Shown: positions 37,437-45,261 of the stretch, piece after piece
Position numbering within the stretch: the first letter of the stretch is position 1
How the letters are laid out: the number at the start of each line of letters is the position of its first letter
Origin: an uncultured Lachnospiraceae bacterium
Lineage (GTDB): Bacteria > Bacillota > Clostridia > Lachnospirales > Lachnospiraceae
NCBI GenBank assembly: GCA_910577645.1
Contig: CAJTOL010000014.1
Coordinates: 15,733 to 79,732 of the forward strand
Length of the DNA stretch: 64,000 nt
Direction: 5' to 3'
Position numbers and translations under genes: made by a program
Notes under the pieces: generated by a model
What the model saw: the letters and a program-made list of their open reading frames with translations, nothing else
Database searches by the model: none
Told to the model about the DNA's origin: nothing

Positions 37437-37493
37437 TTATTACCCTCAGTGGACAAGGGGACACACGGTTCCCTTGCCCACTGAGGGTAATAA
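37437..37493. repeat. Long near-perfect inverted repeat
   Basis: TTATTACCCTCAGTGG (37437-37452) and CAAGGG (37454-37459) pair with CCCTTG (37471-37476) and CCACTGAGGGTAATAA (37478-37493). The stem has 22 paired bases, one mismatch and an 11-base loop. No T-run follows on either strand. It lies about 60 bases upstream of the sensor kinase start and could be a mobile palindromic repeat or an operator. The surrounding 37379-37984 holds this repeat, the small RNA below and otherwise nothing recognisable. Confidence 0.6.
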
Positions 37494-37593
37494 TATTGTA
37501 TCTCATAAGTCTTCAAGAAAAAAGAGGAATATATTGATAAATGGCAGAACGGAACAGTTTCTACTCATTCCTTAACCGGGAACACCCCATAAA

Positions 37594-37730
37594 CAAAAAA
37601 AGGACTGCCCTTCCCCCACAGAAAGCAGTCCTTGTGTCACGATCATAAAACCGTCACATTAAATAGTTTTTTATCTTGGCATCCCCATACCAAAACAAAA
37701 CTTTGTGCAAGACATCCCCATGTCTTTTAC
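37594..37730 (-). ncRNA. Likely small RNA with two tandem GGGG-loop hairpins
   Basis: A compact minus-strand transcription unit of about 137 nucleotides. It starts about seven bases after a good sigma-A promoter. Two 7-bp hairpins follow, AAGACAU/AUGUCUU (37709-37726) and UUGGUAU/AUGCCAA (37676-37693), each with a GGGG loop inside an identical AUGGGGAU core. It ends in a 9-bp terminator stem AAGGACUGC/GCAGUCCUU followed by seven U (37595-37601). No open reading frame with an SD is seen. It runs head to head with the GerA-family gene. I do not recognise the family. Confidence 0.65.
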
Positions 37731-37736
37731 ATGCTA

Positions 37737-37765
37737 AATATACCATTTTTTTCATAATAAGTCAA
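37737..37765 (-). promoter_or_regulatory. Promoter of the small RNA
   Basis: TTGACT (37760-37765), exactly 17 bases, then TATATT (37737-37742) on the minus strand. This is close to sigma-A consensus and unlike typical sigma-F or sigma-G promoters. Confidence 0.7.
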
Positions 37766-37984
37766 TATGTCGTTGTTTATTTTTTACAAAAAGATTTTGT
37801 TTTGCTGTGTCTTTTTCTGTTATTTTGTCAATACTTAATACAATTTGTCATATTGCACAATCTATTTGACAAGAAATCGTCCTTCCTCGAACAGTATATG
37901 CAATTGATACGTATACTCTTTCCAGATTGGAACATACTTTCCTTAGTAAATATCCTGAATTTTAGCAGAAGGGAAGTGGGATTT

Positions 37985-39397
37985 TTGGAATTTTCAAAAA
38001 CGCTATCAGATAATATGGACTACCTAAAAGAAACTCTCCATACTGCCGAGAACTTTGATGTGGTTTACAGGGTGGTAAAAATCGGAGGGCGCAATGCCTG
38101 CCTGTATTTTGTAGACGGTCTTACCAAAGACGAGGTACTTTTAAAAGTCCTTCAGGTTTTCTCCGCCATTAAGCCGGAGGACATGCCTGAAGACGCTCAT
38201 GGATTTTCAAAGCAATATATCCCCTATGGGGAAATTGGACTTTTAAAGGATTCCGGCACCATGATTGTCCAGCTCCTTACCGGTATCTCCTGCCTGTTTA
38301 TTGATGGCTATGATGCCTGTCTCACCCTGGACTGCCGCACCTATCCGGCGCGCAGTGTATCGGAACCGGACAAAGATAAGGTTTTGAGAGGCTCCCGGGA
38401 CGGCTTTGTGGAAACCCTTATCTTCAATACCGCTTTAATTCGCCGCCGGATTCGGGATCCCAAACTTACCATGGAGATTATGACTGCAGGCGAAAGCTCC
38501 CACACGGATATCGCCATCTGTTACATGAAAGATCGGGTAGATACCAATCTTTTAGATAAAATTAAATCCAGAATTCAGCGGCTTCATGTAGATGCCCTTA
38601 CCATGAATCAGGAAAGCCTGGCGGAATGTATCTATCCCCATAAATGGTACAACCCTTTCCCAAAGTTTAAATTTTCCGAGCGGCCTGATACTACCGCCGC
38701 TTCCATCCTGGAGGGAAATATTGTAATTTTGGTGGATACTTCCCCGTCAGCCATGATTCTTCCCTCATCGGTATTTGATATTATTGAAGAAGCAGATGAT
38801 TACTATTTTCCGCCTCTTACCGGAACCTACCTGCGGCTGTCCAGGATGATTATCACTCTGCTGTCTCTGTTTTTAACTCCAATCTGGCTGCTGCTTATGC
38901 AAAATCCAAAGATCATCCCCTCCTGGCTGGAATTTATCCAGCTGTCCGACGACCTTTTTGTCCCTCTTATCTTCCAGCTCCTGATACTGGAATTTGCCAT
39001 TGACGGCCTGCGCCTGGCGGCAGTCAACACCCCCAGTATGCTGACTACTCCTTTGAGCATTATTGCCGGTATCGTCATGGGGGAATATGCAGTAAAATCC
39101 GGGTGGTTTAACAGTGAAACCATGCTGTATATGGCTTTTGTCACTATCGCCAATTATTCCCAGTCCAGCTTTGAGCTTGGTTATGCGGTAAAGTTTATGC
39201 GTATGCTGATTCTGGTTCTCACTGCTCTCTTTAACTACTGGGGGTTTGCGGCAGGGACTGTCTTTTCTGTATGCGCGGTGATTTTCAACAAGACTATTGC
39301 AGGAAAGAGTTATATCTACCCTTTAATCCCTTTCAGTTGGTCAGAACTAAAAAAGCGTTTTTTCCGCAACCGCCTGCCTCATACAGAAAAAGGTTAA
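37985..39397 (+). CDS. GerA/SpoVAF family spore germination protein
   Basis: A 470-residue protein from the chosen start, close to the length of SpoVAF. A soluble N-terminal domain (1-280) is followed by about five membrane helices (about 290-455). Signatures include GLLKDSGTMIVQLLTGISCLFIDG, FVETLIFNTALIRRRIRD and the PLTGTYLRLSRMI stretch. It is an orphan A-subunit type without B or C subunits. The frame is open from a TTG at 37676, but that part overlaps the small RNA and reads as non-coding. The TTG at 37985 follows GAAGGGAAGTGGG and aligns with the family start; the exact start is uncertain. Confidence 0.82.
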   Translation: MEFSKTLSDNMDYLKETLHTAENFDVVYRVVKIGGRNACLYFVDGLTKDEVLLKVLQVFSAIKPEDMPEDAHGFSKQYIPYGEIGLLKDSGTMIVQLLTGISCLFIDGYDACLTLDCRTYPARSVSEPDKDKVLRGSRDGFVETLIFNTALIRRRIRDPKLTMEIMTAGESSHTDIAICYMKDRVDTNLLDKIKSRIQRLHVDALTMNQESLAECIYPHKWYNPFPKFKFSERPDTTAASILEGNIVILVDTSPSAMILPSSVFDIIEEADDYYFPPLTGTYLRLSRMIITLLSLFLTPIWLLLMQNPKIIPSWLEFIQLSDDLFVPLIFQLLILEFAIDGLRLAAVNTPSMLTTPLSIIAGIVMGEYAVKSGWFNSETMLYMAFVTIANYSQSSFELGYAVKFMRMLILVLTALFNYWGFAAGTVFSVCAVIFNKTIAGKSYIYPLIPFSWSELKKRFFRNRLPHTEKG

Positions 39398-39414
39398 AGC
39401 AGGACAAGGCCCGC

Positions 39415-39981
39415 CTATGCAAACCACAGTTCCTCTTTTGTAGTAGAAATAGCGTCTGCTCCGGCGGAAAAGGCCGCCATAATGTCCTTTTTATCCGAAA
39501 TCAATCCTCCGGCAATAATCGGAATATCCGTATATTCCCGGATCTCCTTTAAAACCTTGGGCATAACCCCCGGCATAATCTCCACCAAATCAGGATGAAA
39601 GGTGTCGATCTGCTTTTTGGTGGTGTTCATTGCCATAGAATCGATAATAAAGGTCCTCTGAATCCCAAACAGCCCCAGCTCCAAAGCGCGCTTTACCAAA
39701 AGAGGCTTGGTGCTGATAATTCCGTCTGCCCGGGTATTCTGCTTTACAAAGTCCACCGCCACCTCCTTGGCGTTTAGGCCGGCGATTAAGTCCACATGGA
39801 CAATAGCCGTTTTTCCCTGGGCCTTGATCTGATCTACGATTCCGCCGATATTGCAAATGCTGCCAAAGAGGACAAACACCACCTGACATTCTGATTCAAA
39901 GCACTTTTTCAGACCTTTTTCATCCTTTACTGCCGCGATTACCGGGGATGTCTCCAATAATTCTATTGCTTTCATTTCCAT
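39415..39981 (-). CDS. glpP: Glycerol-3-phosphate responsive antiterminator GlpP
   Basis: A 188-residue protein of the GlpP family: a TIM-barrel-like protein which, bound to glycerol 3-phosphate, prevents termination in leader RNAs of glp operons in Gram-positives. The motifs VHVDLIAGLNAKEVAVDFV, GIISTKP and IIAGGLISDKKDIMAA are typical. It lies downstream of the diesterase gene behind a hairpin. Likely targets are the leader terminators of glpA and glpK in this window. Confidence 0.93.
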   Translation of the reverse strand: MEMKAIELLETSPVIAAVKDEKGLKKCFESECQVVFVLFGSICNIGGIVDQIKAQGKTAIVHVDLIAGLNAKEVAVDFVKQNTRADGIISTKPLLVKRALELGLFGIQRTFIIDSMAMNTTKKQIDTFHPDLVEIMPGVMPKVLKEIREYTDIPIIAGGLISDKKDIMAAFSAGADAISTTKEELWFA

Positions 39982-40039
39982 TCTCCTTTCCTCATTTTAT
40001 TTTACCATGCCGGCCAGGCTTTGGGAATAGAGGAAGAGC

Positions 40040-40081
40040 AATAGAAAACACGCAGACAGTCTGTTCTGCGCGTTTTCTATT
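40040..40081 (-). terminator. Hairpin between the diesterase gene and glpP
   Basis: A 17-bp stem (AATAGAAAACGCGCAGA with TCTGCGTGTTTTCTATT on the minus strand, one G-U pair) encloses an 8-base loop. The G-U pair would be a mismatch on the plus strand, so it is meant for minus-strand RNA. The tail is only weakly T-rich, so it may be a partial terminator limiting glpP. Confidence 0.65.
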
Positions 40082-40099
40082 GTGCCGCCTTAAGCGGTT

Positions 40100-40828
40100 C
40101 TATTTTTTACTGTCAAGCCAGCTCTTGCAAACCTCCGGGTAATTGGTAAAGATGCCGTCGCAGCCCCACTCATAAAGCTGCTCCAGGGCGCCCATATCAT
40201 TAATGGTCCATACATTTACCTCAATCCCGTTCTCCTTACAGCCCTTTACCACTTCTTCCGTTAGGCCTTTTATTCCCGGATGATACGCCTCAAAGCCATG
40301 TTTTTTACAGTAATACCCGGCATTACCGATACCCTGGTGCTCCAGCAGAGCACCGCAGTAGCGAGCGGGGTCTAACTTCTTAATCTGTACAAGTGACATG
40401 TGGTTGAAGGAAGAATACAATACCTTATCTACCAGTCCGTACTTGCGAACCAGTTCCATGGTTTTTTCCTCCAGCTCCTCATAATAGTATACACTGCTTT
40501 TAATCTCAATGTTGGTAACCAGATCCGTCTGGCTTACCCATTTACAGTACTCTTCAAAGGTGGGAATCGGCTGGAATCCGTATTTCCCGCCGCAAATTTT
40601 GCCTGCGTTGAATTTTGACAGTTCTTCGTAGGTATAATCCCTGACATACCCAGTGCCGTCGGTAGTGCGGTCAATGGTTTCATCATGGATGACTACCACA
40701 ACTTTGTCCTTGGTAAGCTGGACATCCAGCTCAATTCCCTCGCATCCGATCTCTGCCGCCTTCTGAAAAGCCAGCATAGTGTTCTCCGGATACTTTCCAC
40801 TGTAGCCTCTGTGGGCATATACTTTCAT
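40100..40828 (-). CDS. ugpQ: Glycerophosphodiester phosphodiesterase, cytoplasmic
   Basis: A 242-residue GDPD-family enzyme that splits glycerophosphodiesters to glycerol 3-phosphate and an alcohol. AHRGYSGKYPENT (5-17), the metal ligands in GCEGIELDVQLTKD and VIHDETIDRTT are all present. It lacks a signal peptide, so it acts after import. It lies 70 bases downstream of the Ugp-like permease gene, which supports glycerophosphodiester uptake and intracellular cleavage as in E. coli UgpQ. Confidence 0.93.
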   Translation of the reverse strand: MKVYAHRGYSGKYPENTMLAFQKAAEIGCEGIELDVQLTKDKVVVVIHDETIDRTTDGTGYVRDYTYEELSKFNAGKICGGKYGFQPIPTFEEYCKWVSQTDLVTNIEIKSSVYYYEELEEKTMELVRKYGLVDKVLYSSFNHMSLVQIKKLDPARYCGALLEHQGIGNAGYYCKKHGFEAYHPGIKGLTEEVVKGCKENGIEVNVWTINDMGALEQLYEWGCDGIFTNYPEVCKSWLDSKK

Positions 40829-40898
40829 GTCATATCCTCTTTTCTGTCTGATATTATTTCATGCTGTTGGGTCAAAAGGTATTTTGACCCTGGCATCA

Positions 40899-41774
40899 TC
40901 ATTTCATTGCTGCCTTAGAGTATCCGGTCAGCATGTACTTCTGGAAAATAAAGAACAGGATAATTACAGGCATAACTGCCAGTACCGCCCCTGCCATAAC
41001 CTCGTGGTTGTTCATGGTTTCCTGACCTGCAAAGGTGTTCTGCAGGAATGCAAGACCGATGGTCAATACCCGGCGCTCCTCACCCTTAGCGATGATTTTG
41101 GGCCAGAAGTAGGAATTCCAGCCATCAGTAAAGGTAACCAGGATAACGGTAAACAGGGCAGACTTACACATGGGAGCCAAAATCTTGGTAATAATTCCCA
41201 CTCTTCCCAAACCGTCCATTCTGGCCGCCTCAATATAGCTGTCATCAATGGCCATAAAATTCTGCCTCAGCATGAAAATGAAATAGGGCGAAACTGCTAC
41301 GGGAAGAATCAGTCCCATAAAGGTATCAGACATTCCCCAGTTTGCCATCATAATAAAAATGGGGATAAAGGTAACCTGAATGGGGATCATCAGCGCTCCC
41401 AGCACGATGATAAAACACAGGCCCTGGCCTTTAAATTTTCCTTTGGAGAATCCATAGCCTGCAAATACTCCGGTTACAACCTGGGAAATCAGGATCCCTG
41501 CAGTCATAACGATGGTGTTGTAGTAATACTTGGCAAAGTTGCCGCGGTTTAATACGTTAGTATAGTTCTCAAAATGGAACTCCTTCGGCCATAAGGTGGG
41601 AACCGCAAGCAGAATTTCTTCCTGAGATTTTACAGAGGAGATCAGCATCCAGTAAATAGGGAACACTACGATAATCATTACGATTATTGCAAGAACCCAC
41701 TGTGCTGCCGCCTTGATTTTCCGGTTGCGTTTTGCCGCCTCATTGCGATCATTTTGACTCATTGCTTTACTCAT
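40899..41774 (-). CDS. ABC transporter permease, UgpE-like
   Basis: A 291-residue permease with six helices and the EAA loop (EAARMDGLGRVGIITKILAPM, about residues 185-205). It is the MalG/UgpE-type second channel subunit. GGAGGG lies five bases before the ATG, and the gene follows the first permease by 11 bases. Assignment to glycerol-3-phosphate or glycerophosphodiester uptake rests on the diesterase and glp genes around it. Confidence 0.9.
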   Translation of the reverse strand: MSKAMSQNDRNEAAKRNRKIKAAAQWVLAIIVMIIVVFPIYWMLISSVKSQEEILLAVPTLWPKEFHFENYTNVLNRGNFAKYYYNTIVMTAGILISQVVTGVFAGYGFSKGKFKGQGLCFIIVLGALMIPIQVTFIPIFIMMANWGMSDTFMGLILPVAVSPYFIFMLRQNFMAIDDSYIEAARMDGLGRVGIITKILAPMCKSALFTVILVTFTDGWNSYFWPKIIAKGEERRVLTIGLAFLQNTFAGQETMNNHEVMAGAVLAVMPVIILFFIFQKYMLTGYSKAAMK

Positions 41775-41785
41775 GACGGCCCTCC

Positions 41786-42691
41786 TTATGAATCATAGGT
41801 TACGTTTCCGCTGGAAATCTTCATCGTAGCTACTGTGATAATCAACAACAGGAAGAAGAAGAAAATACCTACTGTAGACGCGCGATCCATACGCATGTCA
41901 ACCATTGCGTAACGGTAAATATTGTAAACGAATACCTCTGTAGAACGGTAGGGCCCCCCCTGGGTCAAAATATCTACAGACTGGAACACCTTCATAGAGG
42001 ATAAGAAGGTGGTTACAAACAGGAACAGAGTGGTAGGCGACAGCATAGGAAGGGTAATCTTGAAGAATTTCTGGATTCCGTTGGCACCGTCTAAGGAAGC
42101 CGCCTCATAGTAATCCGTGGAGATCCCCATCATGGCAGACAGATAAACCATCATGCCGTAACCAATACACCGCCATCCTGTCAGCATCAATACCGAAATC
42201 AGGGCCGTGTTCCGGTTTCCCAGCCAATCTACAGCGCTGATTCCAAAAGCAGAAAGAATGTAATTTAAAATACCAGAATCCGTATTTAAAATCCACAGGA
42301 ATACCACTGCCGCTGAGGACATTGCCACATACTTGGGCATAAATACAACTGCTCTCATGGCCGCAAAGCTGTTGGTCATGCGGTTAAAGATCAGTGCAAA
42401 AATCATGCCGCCGATCAGAGTAATGGAAAGCTCACCGATGGAGTAAAGGATGGTTACCTTAAGGGAGTTCCACAGGTATTTTGTGCCGGAACCGCCAAAG
42501 AGCCATTTCCAGTTCTTAAGTCCTACATAATTCCACGTATCATTTAGCAGATTCCAGTCGGTAAGGCTTATCCGGAATAGTTCCACGATAGGATAGTAGG
42601 TAAAAATTGCCAGGAAAATCAATGCCGGTACAACACAGCCAAAATCCTTAATCGCAGATATCTTTCTTGGATTGATTTGTTTCTCTTTCAT
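41786..42691 (-). CDS. ABC transporter permease, UgpA-like
   Basis: A 301-residue permease of MalF/UgpA type with six helices and the EAA loop EAASLDGANGIQKFFKITLPML near residues 197-218. It forms the channel with the next gene product. No ATPase is encoded in this operon, so a shared ATPase elsewhere must energise it. It is separated from the binding-protein gene by 128 bases containing two hairpins. Confidence 0.9.
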   Translation of the reverse strand: MKEKQINPRKISAIKDFGCVVPALIFLAIFTYYPIVELFRISLTDWNLLNDTWNYVGLKNWKWLFGGSGTKYLWNSLKVTILYSIGELSITLIGGMIFALIFNRMTNSFAAMRAVVFMPKYVAMSSAAVVFLWILNTDSGILNYILSAFGISAVDWLGNRNTALISVLMLTGWRCIGYGMMVYLSAMMGISTDYYEAASLDGANGIQKFFKITLPMLSPTTLFLFVTTFLSSMKVFQSVDILTQGGPYRSTEVFVYNIYRYAMVDMRMDRASTVGIFFFFLLLIITVATMKISSGNVTYDS

Positions 42692-42773
42692 AGTTTCCTC
42701 CTATTGACGCATTCACTGCGTCATCCAGGTAGATTTGGAAGTTTACTTCCAAACTTTTTGCCCCCTGACTCAT

Positions 42774-42806
42774 AGCTCCGCTCCCTTAAAAACAAGAAGC
42801 GGAGCT
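42774..42806 (-). other. Intercistronic hairpin after the Ugp-like binding-protein gene
   Basis: A perfect 9-bp stem (AGCTCCGCT/AGCGGAGCT) 14 bases after the stop codon, without a T-run, is followed by a second small palindrome (TTTGGAAGT/ACTTCCAAA) near 42733-42753. As in the first sugar operon of the window, this probably protects the binding-protein mRNA and lowers permease expression. Confidence 0.5.
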
Positions 42807-42819
42807 TTGCAGTTATTCC

Positions 42820-44172
42820 TTATACATCGCCCAAAACATCGTTGATCTCGTCAGCCATCATATCCATAGCTTCCTGAACATCCCCGCCTTCCATAATAAG
42901 CTCGGCCATACTGTTCTTCCAGATGGTAGCCAGCTGAGACCATCCCTTGTGCTGAATTCTGGGATTGATTAAGTCTAAGTTGTCAAAGATAGGCTGGAAT
43001 GCCGGCTTCTTCTCCAAGAATGCCTTGCCTTCTTCGGTCTCTAATACAGACTTTCTGGTGGGCATGTAGCCGGTGCCCTCTGCCCAGGTCATGTTTACAT
43101 CCTTGCCAACCAGGTACTGCATAAACTGCCATGCCGCGTTTTTAGTTGCCTGATCATTCTTAGAAGGAATTAAAACTACACAGCCGCCGATCTCCTGGTT
43201 CTTGGTCTCGGCGCCAGGCAGCCAGTGCATACCTACTTCGAAGTCCACCTGGTCTACATAGTTGTTGTACAGAGAGGTGGTATGTACTACGGATAAAGCC
43301 TTTCCGGAGATAAAGTTCTGTCTCATGTTGGAGGAAGCGTCGTCAGCGGTACCGGTCCAGTAAGTATAACCGTTATCGCACCACTCCTTGATCTTACCTG
43401 CGATCTCAACGGCCTTCTCGCCGCCTAAATCTGTAGTAGTCTGGTCATCGTTGATGATCTTAACCCCCTGGTTTAAGTAGAAGGTCTCAAAGTACCACTG
43501 ATCCCAGCCGGGGATAATGGTTGCATACATCTCGGTGCTGCCGTCAGCCCCCTTTACCGTACCTGCCTCCATAAAAGCATCCATGTCAGCCCAGGTTTCG
43601 GGAAGAGTAATGCCCATCTCATCAACCTTATCTTTGTTGTAGTACATAATCTGGGTGGAAATCAGGAAGGGTAAGGAAACCTGAGTGCCATTGTACTTAG
43701 CCGCCTCAAGCATACCATTACCAAAGTCCTCTACGTCATAGCCAGTCGCCTTGATGTAGGGATCCAGGTTCTCGGTTAATCCGCCTGCGCCGTACTCAGC
43801 AACATAAGGAGTGTTTGCTACGGTAATTGCGGGAAGGCCGGTGCCTGCCGCATGAGCTGCTACCAGCGCTTCATTTAATTTTGAATAGCTTCCAATATAT
43901 TCCGCTTCTACAGTAATTAAATCCTGGGAATTGTTAAAGTCTGTGACAACCTGATCTACGATTCCGGAATACTGATCCTCCAGGGCGTGCCACCACTTAA
44001 TCGTAATAGGTTCCGTCACCTCATAGTCAGCCGGATCAGCCGGAGCATTCTCAGCCGGCGCTGCGGTAGTAGCCGCCTTCCCTGCTGCGCCGGTAGAACC
44101 TCCTCCGCTACATCCTGCAAGTGCGCCGACTGCCATTGTTGCCGCCAGAACTAGTGCCATTTTTCTTCTCAT
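42820..44172 (-). CDS. Extracellular binding lipoprotein, UgpB-like
   Basis: A 450-residue family 1 solute-binding lipoprotein with lipobox LAGC (Cys21), an Ala/Thr-rich linker and the body beginning TIKWWHALEDQYSG, typical of UgpB-like glycerol-3-phosphate binding proteins. I chose the ATG at 44172, with GGGAG eight bases upstream; the frame is open 24 codons further but that part is a lysine-rich non-signal stretch. Expression probably depends on the leader terminator just upstream. Confidence 0.9.
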   Translation of the reverse strand: MRRKMALVLAATMAVGALAGCSGGGSTGAAGKAATTAAPAENAPADPADYEVTEPITIKWWHALEDQYSGIVDQVVTDFNNSQDLITVEAEYIGSYSKLNEALVAAHAAGTGLPAITVANTPYVAEYGAGGLTENLDPYIKATGYDVEDFGNGMLEAAKYNGTQVSLPFLISTQIMYYNKDKVDEMGITLPETWADMDAFMEAGTVKGADGSTEMYATIIPGWDQWYFETFYLNQGVKIINDDQTTTDLGGEKAVEIAGKIKEWCDNGYTYWTGTADDASSNMRQNFISGKALSVVHTTSLYNNYVDQVDFEVGMHWLPGAETKNQEIGGCVVLIPSKNDQATKNAAWQFMQYLVGKDVNMTWAEGTGYMPTRKSVLETEEGKAFLEKKPAFQPIFDNLDLINPRIQHKGWSQLATIWKNSMAELIMEGGDVQEAMDMMADEINDVLGDV

Positions 44173-44244
44173 AAATATTTCTCCCTTCTTTGTTTTTCTC
44201 TTGAATACAGCCTCTTTTTCGCCCTTTTTCTTTAAAGTTGGCAC

Positions 44245-44309
44245 AAAAAAAGAGATGCAGCATATAACAAAACATACCCTGGTACGCCTCTACTATTTGC
44301 TTTCATCTC
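44245..44309 (-). promoter_or_regulatory. Leader terminator of the ugpB-like operon
   Basis: On the minus strand GAGATG (at 44304-44309) pairs with CATCTC (44252-44257) around inner pairings GCA/TGC and GTACC/GGTAT. Seven U follow immediately (44245-44251). It sits between the promoter at 44350-44378 and the gene, so it is a leader terminator and implies regulated read-through. It lacks the motif shared by the glpA and glpK leaders. Confidence 0.6.
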
Positions 44310-44349
44310 ATTCTCTCTTAAAGCAGACTGTATTCTATTTATATGTTAT

Positions 44350-44378
44350 ATGGTATCATAAAATAGCCTTCCTTGCAA
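44350..44378 (-). promoter_or_regulatory. Promoter of the ugpB-like operon
   Basis: TTGCAA (44373-44378), a 17-bp spacer and TACCAT (44350-44355) with an extended TGA before the -10, on the minus strand about 180 bases before the gene. Confidence 0.6.
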
Positions 44379-44470
44379 GTGATTTTTGTAACTTTTTACT
44401 TGTTTCTTTCACATTTCTACCACTATTCCTACAAATTTTTGTCTTTTTTGCCGAATTATTGATTAATTTT

Positions 44471-45130
44471 TCACAATTTTTCAATCTTTTCTTCCATACT
44501 ATTGGCTTTCTCTTCGTCTAATGCCATATACTTTTCAAAAACCCACCGAAAAAAATGTGATGAAAGACTGCTTGCAAAGGCAAACCAAATCATAAAAAGC
44601 TCTGTAAAAACCCAGGTAAGAACCCCGAAAAGTGCATAAATAACCAGGATTGTAACGGATACATAAAGGTTTCCCATGGCCATCACAAACGCGCCCCCCA
44701 CCGTCTTCTTTATAGAAAACCGGAAATAAGCAGTCAATGGAAATAAGTAAATTATTGTTAATAAATAAACAAATATCAGGCTTACCAAAACAACCCTGGC
44801 CACCCATTTTATTCCCTCCGGGAAAGGCAGGAACTGGCAGCAATACAAGTCCAATATTAAAAACAGGCCTGCCGCCACTGCCCCCAGCCATAAAAGTGTT
44901 GCCGGAACGAAATTTTTAACAAAGCTTTTGCGGAAGCTTCTCCACACATAGCCTTCTTCATTTCGGATAAGCTTCAAAGTATACTGAAAAAGCGCCGTGG
45001 TAGACGCCCCTATGGTGATGATAGGAAGGGAAAACAGCGCCCAGAAGATTCCCAGAAGGCACAGATTCATAACCTTATCCATAAATGTAAAGAAACGGTT
45101 TTCAGGGTTAAAGATTCCATTGACGTTCAT
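44471..45130 (-). CDS. YesL family (DUF624) membrane protein
   Basis: A 219-residue protein with about five membrane helices. The N-terminal pattern GIFNPENRFFTFMDKVMNLCLL and the PIITIGASTTALFQ stretch are typical of YesL/DUF624. Family members accompany YesM/YesN and sugar ABC importers, and their function is unknown. I chose the ATG at 45130 (AAAGGA nine bases upstream), since the longer frame runs through the likely promoter (TGATATACT, about 45184-45192). It lies directly upstream of the Ugp-like operon. Confidence 0.87.
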   Translation of the reverse strand: MNVNGIFNPENRFFTFMDKVMNLCLLGIFWALFSLPIITIGASTTALFQYTLKLIRNEEGYVWRSFRKSFVKNFVPATLLWLGAVAAGLFLILDLYCCQFLPFPEGIKWVARVVLVSLIFVYLLTIIYLFPLTAYFRFSIKKTVGGAFVMAMGNLYVSVTILVIYALFGVLTWVFTELFMIWFAFASSLSSHFFRWVFEKYMALDEEKANSMEEKIEKL

Positions 45131-45261
45131 GTGGTACGGTCCTTTCTGTATATTCCAGCCAAAAAACAGCCGGATAAGATCCCAGTATATCATTTTTTGC
45201 CCGCTTATGTTACAATAGATGTACTCTTTATACACTAAGAGCAATCATTGGGAGGCGCTTT

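Noticed and set aside
37437..37493. Rho-independent terminator
   Set aside because: The stem is strong but neither side has a T-run, and no gene ends nearby.
37541..37700. Small RNA read on the plus strand with CCCC loops
   Set aside because: The plus strand has no good promoter upstream and no U-run after the last stem, whereas the minus strand has both.
37676..37984. N-terminal 103-codon extension of the GerA-family frame
   Set aside because: No ribosome binding site, low-complexity translation, overlap with the small RNA hairpins, and no similarity to the family start; the gene is called from 37985.
42560..42580. GGCTTATCC match to the glp leader motif inside the UgpA-like gene
   Set aside because: It lies in coding sequence and lacks the AGAG-type outer stem and T-run, so it is a chance match.
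44173..44244. 24-codon upstream extension of the Ugp-like binding protein
   Set aside because: It would put a lysine-rich segment before a perfect lipoprotein signal peptide, and a better SD precedes the inner ATG.
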